Origin: an uncultured Clostridium sp. | GTDB lineage: Bacteria; Bacillota; Clostridia; TANB77; CAG-508 | Length of the DNA: 64,000 nucleotides | Assembly: GCA_900551615.1 (NCBI GenBank) | Contig: URWN01000005.1 | Location: 1-64,000 of the forward strand | Direction of reading: 5' to 3' | Shown: positions 18,792-27,157 of the stretch, one piece after another | Layout: each line of letters opens with the position of its first letter | How positions within the stretch are numbered: position 1 is the first letter of the stretch | Made by a program: the position numbers and the translations under genes | The notes under the pieces: generated by a model | What the model saw: only the letters and a program-made list of their open reading frames with translations | What the model was told of the DNA's origin: nothing | The model's database searches: none

Positions 18792-20228
18792 TTAAATTAT
18801 ATTATTTTGCTCTGTTAATTTTTTAAATAAATCTTTATATATTTTATTCGGATCTAAATCATTAACAAATGTAATTTTATGCCTATTTTCCGTTAATTCA
18901 TATGATGTATCTTCTTTTATAATTGGGCAACTGACTTCTTCTGTTTCAAACCAAGATTTATTTATCATATATGCAATAACATCTATATCCCAAATAACTC
19001 TTCTTTCTTTTATTTCATGATATGTATCATTTACAAACCTTTGACACAAATAATCACATAATTCACTTTTTCCTTTTAAGAAATGTTCTAATTCATATTT
19101 AGAAATCATTAGATTTGAAGCAACATTTTTACCTGGAATTACTGTCAATTTTACTTTTGATTCAAATACTTCTCTGATAGCTTGTACATCATGTCTAAAA
19201 TTACATTCTATGTTATTTTTATTTAAGAAGCTATGTCCACCTGTCCAAATTATTTCTATCTTTTCTATAATGTCTGGTGATTTTTTTATTGCTAGTGCAA
19301 TATTTGTAATCGGTCCAATTGCTAATATATATGTTTTTTTATTTGTATTTGCAATTTCAACAATTTTATTAACTGCATCATTATTTTCATTATATCTATT
19401 ACAAATATAATCTATTGAACCCTTAAACACTTTATTTTTAGTTTCAAAATTTAGCCAATTACATATTCTAAGTATTTCATTATAACTTTTATCCGTTGCC
19501 TCTGCTATAGTTTCTTCAATCTCATCGTGTGAATGCGGTGCTATTGTTATCGCATCAATATTAAATTTATCTTGGTTTTTTAATAAATATGCAAGTGCAA
19601 AATGATCGTCACATTCAGTATCCATGTCTGTATCTAATATTACATTAACTTTTTCTTTTTTATAGTTTGTAATAAATTCATAAATTTCTTTCCAATTATA
19701 AACTCTTGTAATTTCTTTTTCTTCTCTATTACAAGGTTTGTCCATTATAAGTGTAGTTATATTTTTTTTATAACATTCTCTACAAATACTATTAGAATCA
19801 TCTATCATTACATCAATACCATTTTCTATACATTTTTCTGCCTTTTCTTTTTTATATTTTGTAAAAATTAATTTATCATATGGTATCTCTTTTTCTCTTA
19901 ACCATTTCTTTGTCATATTATATGGGTCTGAGTATTCTCCATTATCCCTACCTGTAATAATTACAATAGTATGTCCATCTTCTTTTAATTTTTCAATATA
20001 TTCTTTTGCACCTTCTTTTACTCCTAAGTTTTTAGCTATTCTTTCAACATTGTCTAGATAAAATGGCCATAATTCTTCTTCAGACCAATCAAACATTCCC
20101 TCAGTCATATGTTTATTTGGGTCAATGATTCCTGTATTTCTTAATTCTTTATCATGCTTTAAAAATTCTTCTTCCAATGCTTCATCAAATTTTGATATTA
20201 CATTATCTATATCTATTCCTATGTTCAT
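18792..20228 (-). CDS. Fusion of HAD 5'-nucleotidase-like domain and nucleoside hydrolase
   Basis: 478 residues in two domains. Residues 1-190 are a HAD phosphatase of the NT5C/YqfW type: IGIDIDNV with Asp-6 and Asp-8, IITGRDNGEY near 95 and VMIDDSNSICRE near 139. Residues 195-478 are an inosine-uridine preferring nucleoside hydrolase: VILDTDMDTECDDHFALAYL gives the calcium-binding Asp cluster, then AIGPITNIALAIKK, WTGGHS and WDIDVIAYMI. Together the domains could take a 5'-nucleotide to free base plus sugar in one polypeptide. Known separate enzymes do each step; the coupling is inferred. A degraded copy of the second domain follows 76 bp downstream. Confidence 0.85.
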   Translation of the reverse strand: MNIGIDIDNVISKFDEALEEEFLKHDKELRNTGIIDPNKHMTEGMFDWSEEELWPFYLDNVERIAKNLGVKEGAKEYIEKLKEDGHTIVIITGRDNGEYSDPYNMTKKWLREKEIPYDKLIFTKYKKEKAEKCIENGIDVMIDDSNSICRECYKKNITTLIMDKPCNREEKEITRVYNWKEIYEFITNYKKEKVNVILDTDMDTECDDHFALAYLLKNQDKFNIDAITIAPHSHDEIEETIAEATDKSYNEILRICNWLNFETKNKVFKGSIDYICNRYNENNDAVNKIVEIANTNKKTYILAIGPITNIALAIKKSPDIIEKIEIIWTGGHSFLNKNNIECNFRHDVQAIREVFESKVKLTVIPGKNVASNLMISKYELEHFLKGKSELCDYLCQRFVNDTYHEIKERRVIWDIDVIAYMINKSWFETEEVSCPIIKEDTSYELTENRHKITFVNDLDPNKIYKDLFKKLTEQNNII

Positions 20229-20269
20229 TTTTTACCTCTTCCTTATTAATATATATTTTATTAAAATCT

Positions 20270-21478
20270 TTATTTAATCATATTTTTGTTTATATATACA
20301 ATAAATACTATATACACTATTATTGCTATAAGAAAAGTAGTTGATATAATATTTTCATTTTCTTTAAATACTGTATAAGATAGTATTGGAATTATTGCTG
20401 TAACAATTCCTTCTATAAATCTCTCAAATGTTACATATGAAGTTTGATAATTTTCTTTTGAACTCTCATATATAGCAACATTATCGTATATGTCATAAGC
20501 ACTATTTGCGCACCCCATAAAAACATATATTATCGGTAATAAATATATTACATAGTTAGCTTTAAACACAAATAATAATATAAAAGAAATTATATATAAT
20601 ATGCCATTTGGAATAAGTACTCTTTTCCATTCTCTGCCATCTGCTTTTCTTGCCCAAAATTTACTAAATAATGCATCTGACAAATTTATTACTATATTTA
20701 AAATACTGTAATATACATAATTTATATGTATATACCTAAGTAAATACACATTTAAGTACATTGTTCCAATTCCTAATGCAAATCTATTAATTCCTGCAGT
20801 AATTAGTACTTTTTTAAACGATTTATCTTTTGCAGGTCTTGATATAGATTCTTTAATTGTAATGGGCTTATCTTCTATCTCAGGTTTATACGTATTTATC
20901 CTTATCATAATATCAATAAATGCTATAATAAAGACTATCCCAAATAATATTAAGAATCCGTTTAATTCATATCCATTTGCTTTAAACTTATCTAATATAA
21001 CTCCCATAAATAAACTAAATGCCATAACAACTGTATTTTTTATCATATTTTTACTTGAAGCAAATTTTGTTCTGTCTTCTTTTTTTACTAGTGTCATTCT
21101 CCAATTTACAAATGTTATATATCCCATTTCTCCTGTTACTGCATATATTGATGCAAATATGAAAAAGAATATTGTTCTAACAGTTATATTATCTGATATA
21201 AATGGTATAAAAGCAAAACCAACTGACGCTAATCTGTATATAGTATAATTTGATAATACTACCAATTTTGATTGTCCTATTTTTGAAAAAAGTGGTGCTG
21301 CTAATATTTGTAGCACATTTGTTATTGTGTCTAATACCGCATATATTCCAATCGCTAAGTCTGATAGTCCTAAATATACTGCAAATGCAGTTATCAGTGA
21401 ACTACTTGCTATTTTGTTATTTGCGGTATCTAATATTGATGATGTAAGATATTTTTTATATTCTTTTTTATAATTCAT
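20270..21478 (-). CDS. MFS-type transporter
   Basis: About 402 residues with twelve hydrophobic segments. The start at 21478 has AAAGGAAC upstream; the in-frame ATG at 21496 does not. The loop VKKEDRTKFASSKNMIKNTV near residue 135 resembles loops between helices 4 and 5 in small MFS exporters. The start lies within the end of the previous MFS gene (11-bp overlap), the same arrangement as the MFS pair at 9.8-12.2 kb. Substrate unknown. Confidence 0.7.
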   Translation of the reverse strand: MNYKKEYKKYLTSSILDTANNKIASSSLITAFAVYLGLSDLAIGIYAVLDTITNVLQILAAPLFSKIGQSKLVVLSNYTIYRLASVGFAFIPFISDNITVRTIFFFIFASIYAVTGEMGYITFVNWRMTLVKKEDRTKFASSKNMIKNTVVMAFSLFMGVILDKFKANGYELNGFLILFGIVFIIAFIDIMIRINTYKPEIEDKPITIKESISRPAKDKSFKKVLITAGINRFALGIGTMYLNVYLLRYIHINYVYYSILNIVINLSDALFSKFWARKADGREWKRVLIPNGILYIISFILLFVFKANYVIYLLPIIYVFMGCANSAYDIYDNVAIYESSKENYQTSYVTFERFIEGIVTAIIPILSYTVFKENENIISTTFLIAIIVYIVFIVYINKNMIK

Positions 21479-22712
21479 TTTCTTGTTCCTTTTCATTATT
21501 ATTTATTATAATTTTATACAAATATATACTTACAAAAATTTCTATTATTGATAAAACCGTTAAAATACTTATTACTAATACCATTGGGTATTTTAACAGT
21601 ATTGTCGTAAAACTCAAACTTATTATTGTTCTCACAATTTTTCTTGATAACTCCATAGTTGTTAATAATGTTTGTTGTCTATTTTTATCAGTATTTTTTA
21701 AAGCCAAATCTTGCATATACACCTTAAAAGGATCTCTTATGAAAAGTATAATTACATATCCAAGCCCCATAATCACAAATTTCATTACTGGCATATTAGA
21801 TACATTATAACCAATAAGCATTAAAATCAATGATATTAATAATCCCACTGGAAGCATTATTCCTACTTTGTCTTCATATTTTTTATGTATTTTGTCAAAT
21901 TTTATATTTGATAATAATCTTACTATCCTTGACACACATAATATTGCACCAATTACTAGTGATGTTTTTTCAACATCATATAATTTTAATAATTCTTGTT
22001 GAATAAATAGTTTTCCATTAGATTGTCCAGAATTTACCATTGGATAACATAATCCATATGAAAGTAGTATGAATATTATAATTTTTGTGTATTTAATTTT
22101 TCCTTTACCTATTTCTTTATTTTTTTCTAATTTATTTTTATTATCTTTTGAATAGTCTACCATATACCAAGATAATATAAAACATATTACACAAAATGTA
22201 ATACAGCCTATCATTGGCAAATAGTTATTAATATTAAACATTATACTTGCTACAAACGATATAATCATTGTCACAGCTGCATATATTGTATTTGCTTTTG
22301 TTCTATATTTTATATATTCGTTTTCCGTGTGTTGCAATTCTAAATTATTTTTTAACACTGCATTTATCATATTTTGAAATGTAAATGCCATCTCGTAAAA
22401 TATTTTTCCAATTACGATTGTTATGTAATTTTTACCAAATGTTAATAATATACTTGATATTAATAATAGAAATGACCCTAACCTAACTGATTTTGTATTT
22501 CCTATTTTGTGTATTATTTTAAGTAATGGTACTTGCAATAAAATATTTATTATCATTGATATTGATGTTAGAGATACTATTTGTGATGCTGTAAAGTTTT
22601 TTACTACTGTTAAAAATAATGAGTCTATTGCAACCCAAAATAATAAATCCCCTGATAGTCCATCATACCATGGAAATATCTTATTAAATCTCTTTAGTTT
22701 ATTTTCTTCCAT
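21468..22712 (-). CDS. MFS-type transporter
   Basis: 414 residues, twelve helices, with a basic loop (VDYSKDNKNKLEKNKEIGKG near residue 190) between the two six-helix bundles. The N-terminal stretch FNKIFPWYDGLSGDLLFWVAI resembles MFS proteins found in peptide-antibiotic clusters of Firmicutes. It is 15 bp downstream of an ABC exporter gene and overlaps the following MFS gene. Direction of transport and substrate are not evident. Confidence 0.72.
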   Translation of the reverse strand: MEENKLKRFNKIFPWYDGLSGDLLFWVAIDSLFLTVVKNFTASQIVSLTSISMIINILLQVPLLKIIHKIGNTKSVRLGSFLLLISSILLTFGKNYITIVIGKIFYEMAFTFQNMINAVLKNNLELQHTENEYIKYRTKANTIYAAVTMIISFVASIMFNINNYLPMIGCITFCVICFILSWYMVDYSKDNKNKLEKNKEIGKGKIKYTKIIIFILLSYGLCYPMVNSGQSNGKLFIQQELLKLYDVEKTSLVIGAILCVSRIVRLLSNIKFDKIHKKYEDKVGIMLPVGLLISLILMLIGYNVSNMPVMKFVIMGLGYVIILFIRDPFKVYMQDLALKNTDKNRQQTLLTTMELSRKIVRTIISLSFTTILLKYPMVLVISILTVLSIIEIFVSIYLYKIIINNNEKEQENEL

Positions 22713-22727
22713 TTGTTACTCCATCTT

Positions 22728-24446
22728 TTATTCTTCTATTTCATATAAATTTTTATATTCTTCACAATTATTCATTAATTCTATATGTGTACCAGAAGCG
22801 CATATTTTATGCTTGTCAACCACAAAAATATTATCCGCATCAACTATTGTACTTAATCTATGTGCTACAATTATAACAGTGTGGTCTTTTGATAATTCTT
22901 TAATAACATTTTTGATTTTTTCTTGATTACTATTATCCAAAGAACTTGTTGCTTCATCTAATAGAATTATTTTTGATTTTTTTATTAGTGCCCTTGCAAT
23001 TGCTATTCTCTGCTTTTGTCCACCACTTAGAATCACTCCATTTTCTCCAACAAGAGTGTCATAACCATCTTCCATAGATTCTATAACATCATGAATCTGT
23101 GCCTTTTTACAAACATCGATTATTTCCTCATCAGTCGTATCAGGATTTGCCAATTTTATATTATCTTTTATTGATAAATTAAAAATATATGGTGATTGTG
23201 AAACAATAGAAATATTATCTTTTATTGTTTTTTCTGATAAATCATTTATATTATAATTATCTATTAAAACTTTTCCACTATCTACACTATATCCTTTACT
23301 AATTAATTTTAAAATTGTTGATTTTCCTTCTCCACTTTTTCCTACAATTGCTATCATTTTATTTGGTTCTATTTTGAAGTTAAGATTTTCAAATAACTTG
23401 TTTGAGTTATATTGAAAATCTACATTTTTAAATTCTATATTTCCTTTTATATTATTTACTTTTAATGTTCCAAAATTTTCTTTAACAAAAGACTTATATG
23501 TAATTATATCAAAAACTCTTGATGATGAAACTTTTCCATCTGCTAATTTTTCTCTTATTTCTGATATATAATTTATCAAATTTAAAACCTTATTTTTATA
23601 TAAGAAAATTATCAAAAATGAACTTACTTGAAGTGTATTGTTCATAATGAAATGTATTGATAGCAAAACGAATATAAAGTCTAAAATATGTTGAAATACT
23701 GCAATCCATCTGTTCCAAGTCCTTCTAGTATGTGTAGTTTTAATTTCTGCTTTTATAGTTTCTAACTGTTTTGCATTAGTTTCTTTTAAAACTATTTCTT
23801 TTAGATTTAAGTTTTTTATTTCTCTTATACCTCTTATAATATCTGTATATAATCCAACAGTTTTTTCGTCTTTTTCCTTATAATCTTTTTTTACTCTTTT
23901 ATAATAGAATAATTTTTTTGAAGTTAACATATATACTAATATTATATTTAAAATTAAAAATATTCCTAAATATGCATTAAGATATAATACATAAACTATA
24001 AAACTTACATTTAATATTATTCCAGATAAGTCATCTGTTATATAATCAAATAATTCTGATAATTCTGTTGTATCTTTATTTAATCTTGAAATAAAAATTC
24101 CTGAATTTGTGTTATCAAAATTCTTTACTTCAAAGTTTGTCAAACTTTCTAACATATCTCTTTTTAAATCAAAATTTACTTTTCCATTTAATTTTAATAC
24201 TAATCTAGACCACAGGTTTGTTACTATTTCTATAATTATTCTTAATATTAATAAAAATAATGCTATTTTTATTATATTAGTTTTGTCAAAGTCTTCAAAG
24301 AATCCAAGCATTTTTCCTTCATATATTGGTGATAATAATGATATTCCAGCATATGCTAAACTCAATATTATTACTCCTATTGAAAGAAATTTATATTTTT
24401 TATAATATTTTAATAATTCAATTAAATTTTTGCTATCTTTTTTCAT
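22728..24446 (-). CDS. ABC exporter, fused permease-ATPase half transporter
   Basis: About 572 residues from the ATG at 24446 (TGGAG upstream). Six helices occupy residues 10-310 (type I exporter fold). The ATPase follows with Walker A GKSGEGKST, Q-loop VSQSPYIF, signature ILSGGQKQRIAIARAL, Walker B IILLDEATSSLD and switch His in VAHRLS. It should work as a homodimer or with an absent partner. The position between a GNAT and two MFS genes supports export of a drug-like or peptide molecule. Confidence 0.9.
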   Translation of the reverse strand: MKKDSKNLIELLKYYKKYKFLSIGVIILSLAYAGISLLSPIYEGKMLGFFEDFDKTNIIKIALFLLILRIIIEIVTNLWSRLVLKLNGKVNFDLKRDMLESLTNFEVKNFDNTNSGIFISRLNKDTTELSELFDYITDDLSGIILNVSFIVYVLYLNAYLGIFLILNIILVYMLTSKKLFYYKRVKKDYKEKDEKTVGLYTDIIRGIREIKNLNLKEIVLKETNAKQLETIKAEIKTTHTRRTWNRWIAVFQHILDFIFVLLSIHFIMNNTLQVSSFLIIFLYKNKVLNLINYISEIREKLADGKVSSSRVFDIITYKSFVKENFGTLKVNNIKGNIEFKNVDFQYNSNKLFENLNFKIEPNKMIAIVGKSGEGKSTILKLISKGYSVDSGKVLIDNYNINDLSEKTIKDNISIVSQSPYIFNLSIKDNIKLANPDTTDEEIIDVCKKAQIHDVIESMEDGYDTLVGENGVILSGGQKQRIAIARALIKKSKIILLDEATSSLDNSNQEKIKNVIKELSKDHTVIIVAHRLSTIVDADNIFVVDKHKICASGTHIELMNNCEEYKNLYEIEE

Positions 24447-24465
24447 TTTGCTTCTCCATTTTAAT

Positions 24466-25068
24466 TTATAGTATTTTTTCATATATAAATGCTTTTTCAT
24501 CCGTATTTTTTTCTAATTTTCCATATTCTATATCTTCTATTATTGTTTCATAAATTTTTTTACATCCACATTTTTCATAAAAATGATAATTACATGATTC
24601 ATCTGTTAGTATTTGTAAGTTTTTCATATTATCTTTTTTAGCCATCTTAAACACTTCAAGCAATAATTTTTCACCTATTTTTTGTCCTCTAAAATTTTTA
24701 TCTACTATAAGAATGGAAACTTCTCCATCAAAATAATTTTCTAATTCTTTTGGTACATAATCATAATTATTCTCATATTGATTAAATCCTTCTTTATCTT
24801 TAATTTTTTTACTTTTTCGCAATATATTGCCTATTGTTTTGTATATTTTTCTTTTTATTAATCTTCTATGTGAGCTTTTATTTGAATATCCACAAAATCC
24901 AACAAGTTTCTTTCCATCTTTATATGTTACAATTTTTTCACTTTCTTCTAATAAATCAATTAAATATATCCATGCACAAATATTTCCTTCTGCTTCTGAT
25001 TCTCTTTTTCCTAAATTCCATTCTTCAGCCAATAAATTTACTGCTTGTTTCATTTCATTATATTTCAT
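24466..25068 (-). CDS. GNAT-family N-acetyltransferase
   Basis: 200 residues. The acetyl-CoA loop is visible as VDKNFRGQKIGEKLL near residue 125, followed by LQILTDESCNYHFYEKCGCKK, the usual GNAT beta5-alpha4 region. The N-terminal half (NLGKRESEAEGNICAWIYL and onward) is longer than in a minimal GNAT and may bind the acceptor. It begins 30 bp after the histidine kinase stop, so it is probably on the same transcript as the two-component system. Likely modifies a small molecule; substrate unknown. Confidence 0.8.
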   Translation of the reverse strand: MKYNEMKQAVNLLAEEWNLGKRESEAEGNICAWIYLIDLLEESEKIVTYKDGKKLVGFCGYSNKSSHRRLIKRKIYKTIGNILRKSKKIKDKEGFNQYENNYDYVPKELENYFDGEVSILIVDKNFRGQKIGEKLLLEVFKMAKKDNMKNLQILTDESCNYHFYEKCGCKKIYETIIEDIEYGKLEKNTDEKAFIYEKIL

Positions 25069-25098
25069 TTGTTTCTCCTATATTTTCTTATATTTTTA

Positions 25099-26334
25099 TT
25101 ACTTCATATACTTAATCACAAACTCTGTACCTTTGTCAAGCTCTGACTTGCAACTTATCATGCCATTATTTTTTTCAATAATATTTTTTGCCAATGCAAG
25201 TCCAATACCTACGCTATTTTCAGAAGAATTTTGACCTTTATAAAATCTTTCAAAAATATGTTTTAAATCTTCTTTTGTCATTCCTTCTCCTTCGTCTCTT
25301 ATTGCTATTTTTGTAAACAAGGTATTTTCTTCATATTTTATATAAATTTTTCCATTTTCTTCATTATGTTCAATACAATTTTTAATAATATTTGTAACCG
25401 CTTCTTGTTGCCATTTATAGTCACCTAAAAATGAGGCCTTTTCGTCTCCTTTAATAATAATTTGTTGATTTTTTATTTCGATTGGTATTTCTAAGTTTCT
25501 GATTATTTCACCTATAAATTTTTTTAAGTTGATTTTTTCTTCATTAAATTTTATAACATTTGCATCTAATTTTGATAATTTTAGCATTGATATAACAAGC
25601 CAGTTTATCCAATCTATTTGTTTGCTAATTTCAAATATAAATTTTTGTTTTGTGCTTTCTTCCATGCTCGGATTATCTTTTAAATTGTCTAGCATTATTG
25701 TTATTGATGTTAGTGGTGTTTTTAATTGATGTGATATATCTTCAACAGACATTTTTAAATTTTCTTTGTCTTTTTTTGATGTTTCGCTTTCTTCTTTTAA
25801 CATAACTGTAATTTTGTATAGTTCGTTTTTTAAGTTGCTTAGTTCATCTTCGCTATTTTCGTTTATATCTAAGTCATATTTTCTGTTTTTTATTTCATTT
25901 ATATATTGTGTAATTTGATTTATTTTTTTATCTCTTTTTTTCAAATACACTAAAAAAATACCCATACATAAAATACTAAAAATTATAATTAATATAATGT
26001 TTGATATTAAATTTTGTTTCATTTGATTTTGTACTGATATTATAGAATTTGTTTCATTTGTGTCAATTCCATATTTTGCAAGTTCGGCTTGTCCCTTTTT
26101 ATATTCTTCAGTATTTTGGTTTGAATTTAATATTTCTATTATTTTTCTAGTATCTATCTCTGGCTTTTCTTTTAACATTGTTCCTATTATGTCTGCAATT
26201 TTTTGGTTTGCAATAATTGTTACCTTTTGGTATTGCATATATGTTTGAATTGTTATAATTATGCTTGCTGCTATTGTTAATAGTATTATTGGTAATATTA
26301 AATATTTTATATTTTTGTTTCTTAAATGTTTCAT
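25099..26334 (-). CDS. Sensor histidine kinase
   Basis: 411 residues. Two helices at about 14-34 and 118-140 flank an extracytoplasmic domain of about 85 residues. A HAMP-like linker leads to the dimerisation box SHQLKTPLTSI (phospho-acceptor His near residue 206). The ATPase domain has N box NCIEHNEEN, G1 DEGEGM, and G2 GIGLALAKNI. Encoded one base after the response regulator. Such two-helix kinases in Firmicutes often sense antimicrobial peptides with an FtsX-type ABC transporter; the nearest such transporter is 18 kb downstream on the same strand. Confidence 0.92.
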   Translation of the reverse strand: MKHLRNKNIKYLILPIILLTIAASIIITIQTYMQYQKVTIIANQKIADIIGTMLKEKPEIDTRKIIEILNSNQNTEEYKKGQAELAKYGIDTNETNSIISVQNQMKQNLISNIILIIIFSILCMGIFLVYLKKRDKKINQITQYINEIKNRKYDLDINENSEDELSNLKNELYKITVMLKEESETSKKDKENLKMSVEDISHQLKTPLTSITIMLDNLKDNPSMEESTKQKFIFEISKQIDWINWLVISMLKLSKLDANVIKFNEEKINLKKFIGEIIRNLEIPIEIKNQQIIIKGDEKASFLGDYKWQQEAVTNIIKNCIEHNEENGKIYIKYEENTLFTKIAIRDEGEGMTKEDLKHIFERFYKGQNSSENSVGIGLALAKNIIEKNNGMISCKSELDKGTEFVIKYMK

Positions 26335-26335
26335 T

Positions 26336-27004
26336 TTAATCCCCTATTCTATACCCAAGTCCTCTAACAGTCTTAATAATTGATTCATCACCTAATTTTT
26401 CTCTAATTCTTTTTATATAAACTGTTAAAGTATTATCATTAACAAAATTCCCAGCAATATCCCATATTTTTTCTAACAGTTGTTCTCTTGTGATTAATTT
26501 ATTTTGATTTGTAAATAACATAAGCAAAATTCTATACTCTAAACTCGTAAAAATTATTTCTTGATTATACTTGTATACCTTTGCTGATATTGTATCTATC
26601 TTGATATTTTTATATTGAATTATATTGTTATTTTCTTCTTTTTGTCCATATCTTCGTAAAACTGATTTTATTCTTGATACTAATTCTCTAGTTCTAAAAG
26701 GTTTTACTATGTAATCATCTGCTCCTAAATCTAAACCTAGTACTACACTTGTTTCTTCATCTTGTGCTGTCAAAAAGATTACTGGTATATCCTGTTTTTC
26801 TTTTATTTCTTTGCATATGTCAAAACCATTTCCATCTGGCAAAGATACATCTAATAATACTATATCAATTTGTTCTTGTTTTATTTTTTCTTTACTTTCT
26901 GCTACACTTTTTGCTGATATTACTTGAAAGTTTTCTTGCTCTAGTGAATATTTTAGGCCCATTACTATTGTTTCATTGTCTTCTACTAATAATATTTTTT
27001 TCAT
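26336..27004 (-). CDS. OmpR-family response regulator
   Basis: 222 residues. Receiver domain with acidic pocket VEDNE, phospho-acceptor Asp in LLDVSLPDG (about residue 52), Thr in IFLTAQ and Lys in IVKPFRTREL. The C-terminal winged helix (residues 125-222) has LTSLEYRILLMLF and the recognition region DNTLTVYIKRIREKLGD. It heads the long minus-strand gene run. OmpR-type regulators bind tandem repeats one helical turn apart. Two such sites are seen in the window, before the ABC operon at 7.1 kb and before the hydrolase-MurF-Ddl operon at 49.9 kb. Confidence 0.93.
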   Translation of the reverse strand: MKKILLVEDNETIVMGLKYSLEQENFQVISAKSVAESKEKIKQEQIDIVLLDVSLPDGNGFDICKEIKEKQDIPVIFLTAQDEETSVVLGLDLGADDYIVKPFRTRELVSRIKSVLRRYGQKEENNNIIQYKNIKIDTISAKVYKYNQEIIFTSLEYRILLMLFTNQNKLITREQLLEKIWDIAGNFVNDNTLTVYIKRIREKLGDESIIKTVRGLGYRIGD

Positions 27005-27030
27005 AATTTTTCCTCTTAATTTTATTATCT

Positions 27031-27062
27031 ATTATACTATATCATATTTAACAAAATAACAA
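27031..27062 (-). promoter_or_regulatory. Possible promoter of the two-component operon
   Basis: Minus strand has TATAGTATAAT at 27041-27031, with TTGTTA hexamers at 27062-27057 and 27054-27049. No pairing gives the ideal 17-bp spacing (15, 20 or 12 bp), so the exact -35 is uncertain. Confidence 0.4.
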
Positions 27063-27095
27063 AAGGGTATGTGAGAATTTTTATTTTACATTTTT

Positions 27096-27150
27096 CGACA
27101 AAAAATGAGACAGATTTGCTTCTGTCCCTATTGTCCTGCTCTTGTCTCAC
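27096..27150. repeat. GGGAC/GAGACAG-type REP-like element
   Basis: The plus strand carries AATGAGACAGATTTGCTTCT followed by GTCCC, an imperfect palindrome, then two further GTCTC/GTCTT pieces. Its minus-strand core GGGACAGAAGCAAATCTGTC closely matches the element near 40264. It lies in the gap between the response regulator and PBP genes. Confidence 0.6.
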
Positions 27151-27157
27151 TCTTGTC

